Notes under the pieces: model-generated | Databases searched by the model: none | What the model was told of the DNA's origin: nothing | The model's input: only the letters and a program-made list of their open reading frames with translations | Program-made: the position numbers and the translations under genes | Shown: piece by piece, positions 22,927 through 37,144 of the stretch | Layout: the number at the start of each line of letters is the position of its first letter | Numbering within the stretch: position 1 is the first letter of the stretch | Assembly (NCBI GenBank): GCA_963556255.1 | Contig: OY744604.1 | Coordinates: forward strand, 79,528,697 to 79,592,696 | From: Allolobophora icterica | Taxonomy: Eukaryota > Annelida > Clitellata > Crassiclitellata > Lumbricidae | Length of the DNA: 64,000 bases | Reading direction: 5' to 3'

Positions 22927-23361
22927 CAGTGGGGCCGGCACGCGAACGCAATAGACGGACGCATTTGCGTCTACATTTTTGGCTAAACAGTAAAAGGAAG
23001 TGGGCAACACTAAGGCTGTGTTGCAGAAATTTGATAGCAGTGGCCATCGTCGCATTGCGTTAGCATTTTTGCGTGATCAGCAGAGACAATAAATGTTATT
23101 GACCAACTCATTCAAATGACATGATGAAAGTTTCACACATGATCGCAAAATTACTGCGTTGTCAGCTTTGACACTGATTCTAAATGTTTAAGACTTTAAG
23201 AGTTTTCGTCTGTGAAGTGGTAGGCCTATGTAATGTTCATTTATGCTTCATTATCACATGCATGACGATGAACACTGTTTGACCAAAATGACTGGCATTG
23301 TTTTAGGTCTTAAAATGCTTGCGACTTTGCGTACACTTTTTAGCGTCTGGCGGCGCCACTG
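22927..23361. mobile_element. hAT-type MITE
   Basis: Ends CAGTGGGGCCGGCACGC and GCGTCTGGCGGCGCCACTG are imperfect inverted repeats. Flanking octamers are GTTGTAGC and GTCATAGC (6/8), an aged target duplication. It starts 38 bp after the receptor YDLL exon. Confidence 0.55.
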
Positions 23362-24737
23362 GTCATAGCTTAGACTTAGGTTGAGCCTCCGCTTTAAATC
23401 CTTAAAGTCAAATTCTAGTTCGATGTAAGCTAAGCTATTCTGATCACTTCTGATTCTGATCTTAACTAATCTGGTCTGATCTGTTTTAATTCTATTTAAA
23501 TCTAATCTGATGACATCTACAGAGACCATTGTAATCATACGCTGGGTATTATTTTCTCAACGGTCGCTGCTATGTGAAATTGTAGTGTGTAGACTGTAGT
23601 CTAAGGTTGAAGTCCATAGAGATTTATTGCGACTGTAATACTGAAAATGCATTAGTCGTTTGATATGTGCAAAATCCTGTATATTAACCTAGTTGCCTAT
23701 CTGCAAACGCTTACAAAAGACCATAAATACCAGTTAGGATAATTTATAAACATAATTGTTTTAAACTTAGTGTTATATTGAATCAGTCCGCCATTATCTG
23801 AAACATCCTGTTTAATAATTGGCAAATTGATTACGGTGACTGGATTTTCGAAGCCGGACTATTCGGAGAAAAAGTTCGGAGAATTAAAAGAAAGAACTCC
23901 GACAATTAGTAGTCGCGGAAAATATACATAGGTCCTACATGTAGCCTGGGAAACTGAAATCAGACTTTAATAACAGTGGATTGAAATCGAGCGTCTTAGA
24001 AGAAATTATGCGTTACAGATTAACGTTTTTGAACAATGACATGGCAAGCCTCAAAGTTACAAATCTATTATGTGGAACAACGTTAAATATTAGCTGCAGT
24101 TTGGGATTTCCAATCATCTCAACTACACTGTCCTCTTTAATAGCGATGTCACGAAGAGGGAAGTACAATGTCAATACTTAGTTGTGTATCCTAAAACATA
24201 ATTATAGGCTACAATTCGAGCAGGCAGGCCTGTCATTCTAGGGTGGCTGCATTTAAAGCACTAACGTACTTGCTTCATTTTGAAATAAAAATAATGGTGG
24301 CTGAAGAAAGGTTAATTGTTGCACATAAAGTACCAGTATATTTCCATGATTTTGACTTGAAATGTTGGCTAATTAAGGCTTAGCACTGCATCTAAAGTAG
24401 GCCTAAAACTGCACTTCCTCCATTTCGACATGAAATGTTGCCCAGATAAAGCTTATAAACATTTGTAATTTTGTATGTATTGACTCTATGAATGAATCTA
24501 TGTATAAAATACCCACGTAATAAAGCAAACTGTACGAGGCGTCAGCAACCGGGGTCATGGAGACATGGCTGTCACTTGAAAAAAAATGGAGTCAGAAGTG
24601 CTTTTGGTCTACACTTTTTTACTTTATTTCTGTATGGTTTGATTTTAAATCTCACACAGCTAATGGATTATGTCCCCTACTTGAGAACTTGGGTTAAATG
24701 TACTTCTTTAGATTTCACTTCTTTTCTTATCCGACAG
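23362..24737. other. Intron, nothing recognised
   Basis: AT-rich intron. 23440-23520 contains short quasi-repeats of 'tctgatc/tctaatc' type. No exon or element recognised. Confidence 0.4.
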
Positions 24738-24881
24738 ATATCGATGAATCCATTCTCCGATCAGATGCTGATGCAGGTGAGATGAAAAGCGACCGAAAAG
24801 CCAGTTCTAACAACGCAGTTCAAGATCAAACCAATCAGAATGTACAAGCAATTCCAATTTACGAAGTCGTGAACTCGCAGA
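24738..24881 (+). CDS. Receptor cytoplasmic exon with YEVV motif
   Basis: Acceptor 'cttatccgacag|AT', donor 'A|GTAAGA', phase 1-1, 48 codons. It is a hydrophilic, acidic/basic segment (DIDESILRSDADAGEMKSD…) ending 'NVQAIPIYEVVNSQ'. YEVV fits YxxV. It has the same context as the YAEI exon ('AVPIYAEI' versus 'AIPIYEVV'), suggesting these exons descend from one ancestral tyrosine module. Confidence 0.7.
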
Positions 24882-25596
24882 GTAAGATTAATTATTTTCA
24901 TTTTTTCAATTATCACTTGCTGGCCATAATTGTAGTTTGTTACAGAACAAATCTACAGAATCTCTCAGACGTGCTAACTGCATAGCTTTCGGTCAGATGG
25001 AAAAGAGTGTCCTTGAAGCTCACGACATGGTGCTTAATTCAGAATAGACTTAGCTGGACCGAACGAATGTCACTGATAGAACAGTTCCACAAAGAAGGTT
25101 CAATACAAATGAAACCCCGATGTGCATAATTTTATGTAGAAGCGGGAAATAAAGAAACCCCAAACGCGAGGTCCAATGCATGAGACAAATCGCGACACAG
25201 ACGTGTAGACGTGTAGAATTGTGACAGAGGGTACAATGAGACCACAATACAACGTCTAAAACATACAAAATCTCCGATTAGGACGTGCTTGTGAACACGG
25301 AGAACAACAACCACGTCACACATCGTAGAACACAACGACATAAGACAGTGGATCCGCATAGGAATCTAGGATACTTGTGAGACACTGGAAAGACGCTAAA
25401 TGAAATGTATCTTTTGTATTAGATTTCTTTAAGGAACGGACTCTGTCGTACGTTCTCATGCAGTTAGGCTGATTTTCGATATTTATTGCCAATTACGACT
25501 CAAGTCGTTAGCGATTTCAAATTATACTTAAAAAGGAGAACTTAATTCTGCCGGTAAATATTTAAGTTGCAAGACAATGTTATTTTTAACTTAAAG

Positions 25597-25686
25597 AAAA
25601 TGAGAAAAGCAAAGAAGGAGCAACGTTGCGTCCTACAACCATGGCGCTATCCAATCCAATCTATGGAGAAAATACAGGCAACGATG
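25597..25686 (+). CDS. Receptor cytoplasmic exon: NPxY module 1
   Basis: Acceptor 'tttttaacttaaag|AA', donor 'G|GTTAGC', phase 1-1, 30 codons. It ends 'PTTMALSNPIYGENTGND'. NPIY is an NPxY motif (PTB-domain or clathrin-adaptor ligand). It is paralogous to the two following exons. The acceptor has a weak pyrimidine tract, so the exact start is less certain. Confidence 0.65.
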
Positions 25687-26172
25687 GTTAGCATGCATTC
25701 ATTATCTAAATAGTTTAATCATCGCTATATCGGGAAACCTTAGGTCAAAACCAAAGTCCCTTAATTACGTTGAGGCCTAGATGAGACACGAGACATGTCA
25801 TTCCGAACCGATACGAGACCGAGACGTCCACCTAGCAGTCCGCGATAGAGATCGAGATCTTGGACCTCCGAGACAAGACCGAGACCAAGACCTAGGCACT
25901 ATGAGACCATGCAGAGACGATTGACCGACGAGACCGAGACAAGACTGAGTTCGAGTGGTATCTGTATGTTTTGTCAACACTCAGTAGCTTTGTCCCGTTT
26001 AATATGTGTCTGTGTTGACTTCCGCGTTAGAAGGTTTTGCAATGATTTCTTAAATTATTGTATAACTTGTATCTATGTATTATCGTTTTACCTACGATTG
26101 CAGTTATGTTATTTCGGTTTTTTGGGGGGGTATTAGAGTAATGTAAAAATAATTAGTAATGTAGTTAATACT

Positions 26173-26223
<51 letters not shown>

Positions 26224-26251
26224 GACACACACACACACACACACACACACC

Positions 26252-26292
<41 letters not shown>

Positions 26293-26598
26293 TACATATA
26301 GAGAAGAACGACAGCAGACAGGCAGAGAAACTACTAAGCAAAGTAATAGGCCTTTGACATAGGCCTACTAATTTTTAACTCGATTTGCTGGATATATCAA
26401 CTAATACTTCAAAAAGAAATCTTATACGTGGCAGTAAATATGTATATTACAAGATATGTAAAATTTGCAGTCTCTTTTAGCGGGACTTGTTGTCCCTTCT
26501 GGTCTCGTCTTTGAATACCTACTAATACTTTCTTTGAGTGACTGTATTATATCAATTGTTATAATTGGTGTTCAATTAATTCATTGATATTGACACAG
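25687..26598. other. Intron with GAGACCGAGAC-type repeats and (CA)n
   Basis: 25780-25960 is an imperfect repeat of 'gagaccgagac' type. 26176-26290 is a long (CA)n tract interrupted by CACCGACA. No other content recognised. Confidence 0.5.
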
Positions 26599-26694
26599 CG
26601 AAAGAGAGTGAGAAGAACAATGGTCAAGCCACTTTCAATCCTATGACCATGGCGACATTCAATCCAGTCTATGGAGAAATTACACCCAACGACA
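26599..26694 (+). CDS. Receptor cytoplasmic exon: NPxY module 2
   Basis: Acceptor 'gatattgacacag|CG', donor 'A|GTTAGT', phase 1-1, 32 codons. It contains 'ATFNPMTMATFNPVYGEI', with an NPVY motif that also reads as YGEI (YxxI). About two thirds of its residues match modules 1 and 3, and the DNA around 'caatcca(a/g)tctatggag' is nearly identical, so it arose by exon duplication. Confidence 0.7.
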
Positions 26695-27025
26695 GTTAGT
26701 CCTCATTTATTATCTTATCAGTATTACCGAAATAGTAGGCTCCAGTTCCGTGATTTACACAGCCTAGCCTTATGGACAATAACATTATGCTAGAACAATC
26801 TTTAGTTCTATAATCATTTGTACAGAAGTCTTCATAACTGGCCAGTTTAATAAGCGCACCAAGGATTTCAAGTGGTGGTGCGAAGTAATAGCGGGTTTGA
26901 ATGCAGCGCTCGTGAAAACGCTCGTGCCTTGCGCTTAATTCTATATAATAAGCGGCGTTTTAGAAACTTGGAATTTACGGCTAAGATTACAACTATTTAT
27001 GCAAACTCGTCTAATTATTCCCATA

Positions 27026-27966
27026 TAGGGTTGCCACCTCTGGGGCCATCCATACATCACGTACGCAAAGATTTGGGAAAATTGGACCCCTCCCCTGTAC
27101 GCACGCGTACTTTTTTCACCGCCCCCCCCCACCTGCGTACGTACGGTTGATGCACCCCCAAGACCAGCAGCAGAATGTGTCAGTACCACAGGTAAAGGCA
27201 GCTTCTGTCTGCACTTTAGGCACATTGAAGGATGAGTAATCCATGGATTCACTGCTGAGTTGTGTGATAGTTCAATAATAGCGTTCAGAGGTAAGGTGGC
27301 TTACAAGTGACACCTCTCTCATAGTCATGCTTCCTCTGGTAGTACCGGATAGCTGGTAAGACTGAACTCTAGCTCACTTGAAGGCCAATCAATTTGAAGC
27401 CCCCCCCCCCCGTTTCCTATGAGTACGTAAATTATCAGTAGACCCCCACCCCCTTCTGCAAGCATACGCAAGCACATGCATTTAAGTTACTCCCTCCACT
27501 CCATGCGTACGTAACATATGGATGGCCCCTTTCTAAACTAGGAAGTCTGGACGCACTTTTGGAGCACAGAAATCGTAAATCACCTCGCGATATGGACCAA
27601 GGTGCAGGTCGCGCAACCGAGTAATTTTTTTAGGGGAAAGTAACTATTTATTTTAAAAGAAGATTAAGATTTATGATTTTGAATACCACAGTGATGTCAG
27701 GATATGTTTAAATGTCGTTATGATATCTCACTTCGTCTGCGTTATAAATTTATTGTGGTGTTGTCCATTGTTGAACAAAATTTAACATCGGCCATAGCAC
27801 GGTATAGGGTATTGTGTTTTAACCTACATTTTGTTAGTTTAGAAAACATTACCCCAAATTTGAAATTAGGGTCATTTCGCTGTCCAGACTAGGTCAGGTA
27901 GGGACGCGGGACATTTATCTCTAAATCTGGACGGTCCCGACAAAATCGAAACGGGTGGCAACCCTA
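27026..27966. mobile_element. hAT-type element with a nested palindromic-ended insert
   Basis: Ends TAGGGTTGCCACC and GGTGGCAACCCTA with a perfect 8-bp target duplication TTCCCATA (27018-27025, 27967-27974). Inside, 27042-27529 is bounded by GGGGCCATCCATA and the inverse ATGGATGGCCCC with GCGTACGT-rich subterminal sequence, probably a second element inserted into the first. No coding capacity seen. Confidence 0.75.
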
Positions 27967-28133
27967 TTCCCATAGTCTTAATCCACAAGACTTCACACAT
28001 GTTTATTTCTATAAATTCTATTGTTTTCTATTATTTCTTACTCGAATTGTCAGAGATATCAAATAAGAATTTTATTAAAAAGAAATTGCGTATGCGTGTA
28101 AATTTTTTAAATGTTAAACATGTTAATTTGAAG

Positions 28134-28229
28134 TTGGCAAGAATGAAACTAGCAAAGAAAATGAGACTTTCAGTCCTACAAACATGGCGGCATTCAATCC
28201 AATCTATGGAGAAATCACAGCCCACGAAA
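28134..28229 (+). CDS. Receptor cytoplasmic exon: NPxY module 3
   Basis: Acceptor 'gttaatttgaag|TT', donor 'A|GTTAGT', phase 1-1, 32 codons, the same length as module 2. It contains 'PTNMAAFNPIYGEITAHE'. Together with 25597 and 26599 it forms a tandem array of three NPxY exons spaced about 1.0 and 1.5 kb. The start is chosen for phase and length match; the acceptor is not strong. Confidence 0.65.
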
Positions 28230-28647
28230 GTTAGTAGAATGTATCACCTATTCAGAATAATCAATACTACATTGCATTGAAAACTTTAGCACCGACGAAT
28301 TGCGTATATTTTCATGCAAATCAAACTGGAACAATCCAAATGTATTTCTTATCTAAGATTTTTGCTTATGGCAGCTTCTAGATTGACTGTGTAGGATGGA
28401 CTCTCGTGTCACCAAATAATCACAAAAGCAATGTTGTATTTAAATGACTGAAAGCTCAAACGAATGGACAGACGGATGGATTGGATGGATGAATGCATAA
28501 TGCTGCTTTATCGATTCATCAGTATAAGAAATATACAACCAAACTCCTGTCATAAGGTCTGTCCAACAAAGGGTCAATAAACTCACTAAATAATATTAAT
28601 TTCAGATAGTGTTTACATGCACTTATAATATCTGATTGCAATTGTAG

Positions 28648-28754
28648 ACATTACTGAAGTAAATGCCAGGCAAAGCAAAGTCGACGATATCAAGAAGACA
28701 ACGGTAGATGAAGATCTTTGTTCAAACCCAAAGACCCAGAAACCTATCTCAAGT
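28648..28754 (+). CDS. Receptor cytoplasmic linker exon
   Basis: Acceptor 'gattgcaattgtag|AC', consensus donor 'AGT|GTGAGT'; starts phase 1 and ends phase 0. It encodes a charged segment 'DITEVNARQSKVDDIKKTT' … 'PKTQKPISS' without tyrosine. The switch to phase 0 is what lets the last exon be read as NVGLDG. A donor two bases earlier would break the last exon's frame, so the GTGAGT site is preferred. Confidence 0.65.
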
Positions 28755-29342
28755 GTGAGTTCTCCAATGTGCTCTGTATAAATCTGTAAACTGAGTTAAA
28801 CTGAACTGAATATTAATTGAAGCAGCGAATCGGTCAGAACTGATCTACCTGACAACCGAGCTCGGATCTTCCCTTGACATCTCAGGACAACCCCTCTGAC
28901 ACGACGCAGCGCTGTGAATAAGCTTGTGCCCTGCGCCTAACTTCAGATTAGGCCCTATAGCGCCTTAGAAATTCCAAGTTTACTCTTACGATTACGATTG
29001 ACTAAACATCGTTTTACAACATATTTATGTGACGTGAAATGGTCCGTAGTTAATAAATGAAGTATACTTCAAGTAATGACTATATTAAGTATTCTGGATT
29101 AATTAACTTTATAGAATTAATTAACCCAAGTTACTTTCATTGGTTTCAGCAGTTGTACTGCTCCCATTTTCACCAGTAAGCTTAAATAGCACGTGTTTCG
29201 CCTAAGCAACGATTTCAGTTTTAGAATATTTGAGCAAAACCTCCATTGATTCTCTCAATGTGCAAATTGTTGAACTTTATCACAGAAAGAAATCTATTTA
29301 ACCTGTTTGATTTGCATTAGTATGCATGCATTTATTCCACAG
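28755..29342. other. Last intron, dispersed-repeat fragment
   Basis: 28895-29000 ('gacgcagcgctgtgaataag' then 'cttacgattacgattga') is one copy of a dispersed repeat also seen near 26890-26990, 33360-33490 and 40135. The rest is unrecognised. Confidence 0.4.
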
Positions 29343-29537
29343 AACGTTGGCCTGGACGGCACAGTTTATGTGGAGTTGAACAGATCCAACGGAAGCGGTG
29401 TTGTTCCTTCAATGCAACAACCTAAACAACAACTCTTCGATAAATCAGTCTATGCACTGATCGACCACAATGAAAAGCCACCGCCTCCTCCACCCCCGTC
29501 TCTTCCTCGTCGTTCTTCGTGTGCTTCTCCCAGATAG
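29343..29537 (+). CDS. Receptor terminal exon (copy A): two YxxL/I motifs and SH3 ligand
   Basis: Acceptor 'tgcatttattccacag|AAC', phase 0, 64 codons to TAG at 29535. It contains 'DGTVYVELNRS' (YVEL) and 'DKSVYALIDHNEKP' (SxYxxI, matches the ITIM consensus). It ends with seven prolines and 'SLPRRSS', which includes PxxPxR, a class II SH3-ligand pattern. Near-identical copies of this exon lie at 40418 (B) and 54224 (C). The aligned codon for the A stop is TAT in B and TGG in C, so the A tail may have been shortened by a recent nonsense change. Confidence 0.8.
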   Translation, partial: NVGLDGTVYVELNRSNGSGVVPSMQQPKQQLFDKSVYALIDHNEKPPPPPPPSLPRRSSCASPR

Positions 29538-29732
29538 CAGCGTTCTCACTGTACGCAATGCCCGGACTTGCCATTATTCATTGCCTTTCTGACTATGTGA
29601 AGAATACGGCATCAGATTCACTCTCACATCACAGCTCAAGACCGATCTTTTAAAACTATGACTCGTGGATTTATTGAACTTATGTACAACGCTCTTTTCT
29701 TTGGCCTCTGCCGACCTATGGCTATATATAAA

Positions 29733-29817
<85 letters not shown>

Positions 29818-29887
29818 GTTATTGTTATATTTAACAATGATGATTAAATAATCTGAAGCGCCATCTCAGCGTCACTCAGTGAACAAT
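29538..29887 (+). repeat. Receptor 3' flank (block A) with SINE tail and (ATT)n
   Basis: Sequence after the stop is shared with copy B downstream of 40611 (e.g. 'gatcttttaaaactatgact'). It ends with 'ggctatatataaatttt', a SINE/LINE-type 3' tail, then a long (ATT)n microsatellite at 29728-29820. Confidence 0.6.
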
Positions 29888-33343
<3,456 letters not shown>

Positions 33344-33492
33344 ATGGACAATGATCAATGATCTGATACGACGCAGCGCTCGTGAATAAGCTGGTGCTTT
33401 CCGCTTAGCTTTAGATAAGCGCTTTAGAAGTTTGGAGATTACGATTACGATTGAATCGTAATCGTAATCTCCAAACTTCTAAAGCGCCACTC
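33344..33492. repeat. Dispersed repeat ending in a perfect 34-bp hairpin
   Basis: 33419-33452 and 33454-33487 are exact inverse complements separated by one base (G at 33453). The arm begins GCGCTTTAGAAGTTTGGAGA. The preceding 'gacgcagcgctcgtgaataa' matches the repeat at 28895 and 26890. Confidence 0.85.
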
Positions 33493-34027
33493 GAAGACCA
33501 AGCTTTCTAATAGTTCTTCGAATTACCTGTGTATAATGGATTAGTTTGAGTAATCTGACTTAATTTTTTTAACCTACCAGGCCTTTAGCCTACAAAATAA
33601 ATTTTCAGTCATTTCCAAAGGTTAAATGATAAAAAAATTGTTAAATTTAAACTTCTCTGCTCGATCGTTCTTGCCAAACATGCTCAGACCGGTACCGTAG
33701 TCACAACTGAGCTTAATCGTTCCTTTAGTCTTGTTCCTTAATTCCTATTCTCACGTGATATTGAGCCGGTTTCATGAAGACCACCCCAACAACACACCAA
33801 ATGAATATCGAATAAAATGGATCCTAAATAAAAAAGTGAATTTAAAGAATGAATTAGCTTACCAATTGTGAAGCATCCCGATGAAGACCAAAGTGACAAG
33901 ACTTTGGCAAAGATACAGATTATGCCAATGATGTACGATGACGGTGGCAGATGAAGATTTGGGAGTACCGGTAGCTGTTGAATTTGTATCCTTTGCTTTT
34001 TGTATCTCTATAACAGCAACACTTATG

Positions 34028-34996
34028 AATAACTAGCTGGTTTACCCGGCGTTGCCCAGGGTTATAAGTTTAAATCCCTGTACCGAATAAGCAACAAATT
34101 TAGGTATAAGTTTCAATCCCTGTAGCGAATAAGTAGCAAAAGTTAATGTGAAGTGAAATCCCTACGGCGGAGCCATCTGGCGAATCTTTAGAAATGCATG
34201 CCGGCTAAATTTAGGTATAAGTTTCAATACCTGTAGCGAATAAGTAACAAAAGTTAATGTGAAGTGAAATCCCTACGGCGGCGCCATCTGGCGAATCTTT
34301 AGAAATGCATGCCGGTGAAATTTAGGTATAAGTTTCAATCCCTGTAGCGAATAAGTAACAAAAGTTGATGTGAAGTGAAATCCCTACGGCGGCTCCATCT
34401 GGCGAATCTTTAGAAATGCATGCCGGTGAAAGAGAATTGACGGTGAAACACACAGAATCTTCCTTTAGGTATCAGTTTCAATCCCTGTAGCGAATGAGTA
34501 AAAAAGTTAATGTGAAGTGTAATCCCTACGGCGGCGCCATCTGGCGAATCTTTAGAAATGCATGCCGGTCAAAGAGAATTGGCGGTGAAACACACAATTT
34601 AGGTATAAGTCTCAATCCCTGTAGCGAATAAGTAAAAAAAGTTAATGTGAAGTGAAATCCCTACGGCGGCGCCATCTGGCGAATCTTTATAAATGCATGA
34701 CGGTGAAAGAGAATTATTGGCGGTGAAACACACAGAATCTTCTCGGGCGGCGCCATCTGGCGAATGAAAATAGGTCGACTCGAATTTGTAAAAAGTGGGG
34801 GTTTGGGAGAGGTTTTGGCCCGGAAGACCATGGAAGCGGTGAAAACGGGGGACGCGAAGCCTCACACTGGGTGTGTAATGCCGACCCCGAGACAGTAGTG
34901 AGGTTTGAAGTGAAAAGCTCGAAAGCTGTAGAAATGCATCGCGGTCAAAGATCGTTGTTACAGACAGACAGAGTCTTGTCTTTATTTATATAGATT
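34028..34996 (+). mobile_element. Pearl-like/Helitron-like repeat with about 118-bp tandem core
   Basis: Starts 'actagctggtttacccggcg' and ends 'gtctttatttatatagatta', the same family as 15300-16690 but opposite orientation. Between them a unit of about 100-145 bp, containing 'gtataagtttcaatccctgt' and 'cggcgccatctggcgaatct', is repeated about six times. The core unit differs from the one amplified in the 16-kb copy, so each copy has expanded a different internal segment. Confidence 0.6.
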
Positions 34997-35638
34997 ATCT
35001 TCATCTTGCTCCTTAAGGGTCTATCATATAGTTATGCGGTGTTAGCAGTGTAGTAACATCATGACAACTATAGTTTCATGCATAGATGTTGAATTATAGT
35101 TTTTGAATTCTGGTAATTTAGAAATACGGGTTCGGTCATAGCCTACATCTTTCTCGGTTCGATTGCAATGTTTTGTGGTAAAGTGATTTAATGCAATTTA
35201 ACCTTACATGTTATTTCGTTTCTTGAATTTAAAAAAGTGACAAGAGACTTAGGGCCTATTACAAGGAATATGGTATTAGAGTTTTGCCTTTTAGTAAAAC
35301 AAACCGTGTCCATGAATGAATCAAAAGAAAATTAAATTTATAAAGTGTTGGTTGTTATAATCATTTAACATAAATGTTAAATGACACGACGGCAGATTGC
35401 TAATGCATTTGAATAGAGATCTGATTGTGGCTTTTGACTAGATCCGTACCTCTAGGTTCAAAAGAAAGTTAATCTTTGACAACTAACTAATCTGAAATTT
35501 TCATTATTGTGTGAAAATTGTCTTACAGGCTACGTCTTTGCACAGTAATTCCGTTTCACGTATGCATGCCGTGTGGTCTACTAACTAAGCGTTATGGCAC
35601 TATCAGCCTATCACATATTAGTCGTTCTAACAACTAAC
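34997..35638. other. No recognised feature
   Basis: AT-rich; nothing supported. Confidence 0.4.
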
Positions 35639-35959
35639 CTGGTGGTCCTATTGTAAGCGTGCAGCTGTTAGGAAATACTGGAACGTTCTGTGCTCTTGTT
35701 CCTATTGCTGTTTGGATTGGTGGCATGTTATCCAGCGTAAACTTTGGTGTGCACGTAAGAATGTACGGTGCATCCGTTTTAGGGAATGGCACATTAACAG
35801 AACTTGTGACTCGATCCTTAGTCTCTGTGTCAATTGTTTTCAGCGGGCTGTTGTCTTTGCTCCACTCTAGTTTAGGAGACCAGAATCCACTGAAGCCAAT
35901 ACTGCAGCTCGCCCTAACGGAACCCTTTATTTCTTCCTTTGAGCAGTAAGGTCGTGCAT
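35639..35959 (-). CDS. Ig-like (C2-type) exon of a minus-strand Ig gene
   Basis: On the minus strand an acceptor 'ttcttgatctttcag|AT' and donor 'G|GTTAGT' bound a phase 1-1 exon of 107 codons. It reads 'DARPYCSKEE…VRASCSIGF…PKLEWSKD…APYILTCTP', with the core Ig pair Cys-Trp-Cys and additional cysteines. Such domains occur in receptor ectodomains. The companion exon at 36744-37093 is damaged and no TM exon was found downstream on this strand, so the exon may belong to a decaying paralogue. GTTAGT donors are also used by the plus-strand receptor. Confidence 0.6.
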
Positions 35960-36303
35960 CTGAAAGATCAAGAATTAAAATATTGTGAATTATCATTAAG
36001 AAACTGCATAGAAAATAGTGACACGTTAAGTGCATTTGTCAGGAAATAGTATATGTATATATAAAGCAAAACACTATATGCCTATGATTTCGAGACTTTG
36101 CGAATATATACAACAGTGAGGTTATTTTAAATTAAATTGCGCAGCAGCTGACATTGTGTAGACCTTAAATCACGCACGCGCGGGCGCGCACACACGCACA
36201 CATGCTTTACGTGTAGGTACGTACCATAGGGTTTCTCTACATCGCATGGGCTTATAAGTAGTATTGGGTAGACTTCTGTGTGCTAGGAAGGAGTGTCAGC
36301 TCT

Positions 36304-36636
36304 CTATAAATAGAACTGTTCTGCGTAGACTAAGAGAGCTCTAGGTTGATTGTCTACCAGCGTTGAAGTACGATTTGGTCTCCGTTGGTGGATGACATTT
36401 GTATTTACTTTAGACTCGGTGATAGAAATCTTTGTTAGATTTTCTGGTTTAGTTTGCTTTCGACTTTCGACGTTGTTTGGCATCGTCGATTTGTCGTCCG
36501 TCACCACCTCCGGTTGTTCATCGTGGATTCGTGTAAAGGCGTACATCGCAGGTACATTGCTAATAAAGAGCGTTTTATAGAACCCGGGAGTTCCATTTCT
36601 TTCATACAGCTTAATCATGCTACACAAACACGCCAC
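36304..36636 (-). CDS. Hypothetical hydrophilic open frame between Ig exons
   Basis: 110 codons from ATG on the minus strand, ending 'RALLVYAEQFYL'. It is rich in Lys, Thr and Asn, without a domain I recognise. It lies between the two Ig exons of the same strand and could be a read-through intron frame. A tyrosine in 'LVYAEQ' recalls the receptor tail motif YAEI, but this is weak. It may not be coding. Confidence 0.2.
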   Translation of the reverse strand: MACLCSMIKLYERNGTPGFYKTLFISNVPAMYAFTRIHDEQPEVVTDDKSTMPNNVESRKQTKPENLTKISITESKVNTNVIHQRRPNRTSTLVDNQPRALLVYAEQFYL

Positions 36637-36674
<38 letters not shown>

Positions 36675-36743
36675 CAATTTATATATAAAAAATTGAATGT
36701 CGTTCCTGCGCATAGAAGTGAGCACATGAATAGGCCTACTAAC

Positions 36744-37093
36744 CTAACGCAGTGACCAGTGCAGTATAAGCAGTATATGTATGATCTGTAATGCATCTAA
36801 ATTCTCCAGAAGTCTCTTCCGACAAAGTGAATATCAGATTGAAATTCCTCTTTACAGAAGTATCGAGTGAAAACTGAGTTCTAAATCCATCGATGATGAC
36901 GTTCTCTCCTAAATATATTGTTTGTGCGTCTCCAATTCTGACGAACGATGCATGCTTTTAATGAGTGGACAGCTCCGCTCGAAAAGTTGAAACTTCAGTG
37001 CGGTCCTGGAAACGGACGTGTGTCTTCTTTGTCCGATTGACTTCAGTACACAAGTAACGTATTTCTGGATTCAACCAGGAAAAGCTGTTCTTC
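36744..37093 (-). pseudogene. Ig V-like exon with internal stop
   Basis: The minus strand from acceptor 'tttattttcag' to donor 'G|GTTAGT' reads an Ig-like sequence, 'PEIRYLCTEVNRTKK' … 'NLIFTLSEETSGEFRCIT' (compare LSDAGIYAC). It contains an in-frame TAA ('STH*KHA'), and its length (350 bp) does not fit a phase 1-1 exon, so a frameshift is also likely. It is the upstream neighbour of the Ig exon at 35639. Together they look like remains of another Ig receptor copy. Confidence 0.55.
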
Positions 37094-37144
37094 CTGAAAA
37101 TAAAAGAAACATCAGAACAACCGCCAAAAGATATCAGTGAGGGG

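Larger units (their letters stand above)
226..29537 (+). other. Composite gene model: Ig-domain transmembrane receptor with multi-tyrosine tail (3' part)
   Basis: Ten exons can be chained on the plus strand with compatible phases: 226-603 (Ig), 14613-14855 (stalk and TM), 21415-21528, 22814-22888, 24738-24881, 25597-25686, 26599-26694, 28134-28229, 28648-28754 and 29343-29537 (stop). All junctions are phase 1 except the last, which is phase 0. The product would be a type I membrane protein with one visible Ig V-like domain, a Ser/Thr-rich stalk, one membrane helix and a tail of about 300 residues with eight tyrosine motifs and a PxxPxR SH3-type ligand. The signal peptide and any further ectodomain exons must lie upstream of the window. 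Family knowledge: YxxL/I motifs recruit SH2 proteins and NPxY recruits PTB proteins or clathrin adaptors. Exon chaining is inference from splice signals and phase; no transcript is available. Confidence 0.7.

Noticed and set aside
34028..34740. Regularly spaced repeats resembling a CRISPR array
   Set aside because: Eukaryotic context; repeats about 100-145 bp long with no unique spacers; matches a mobile repeat family.
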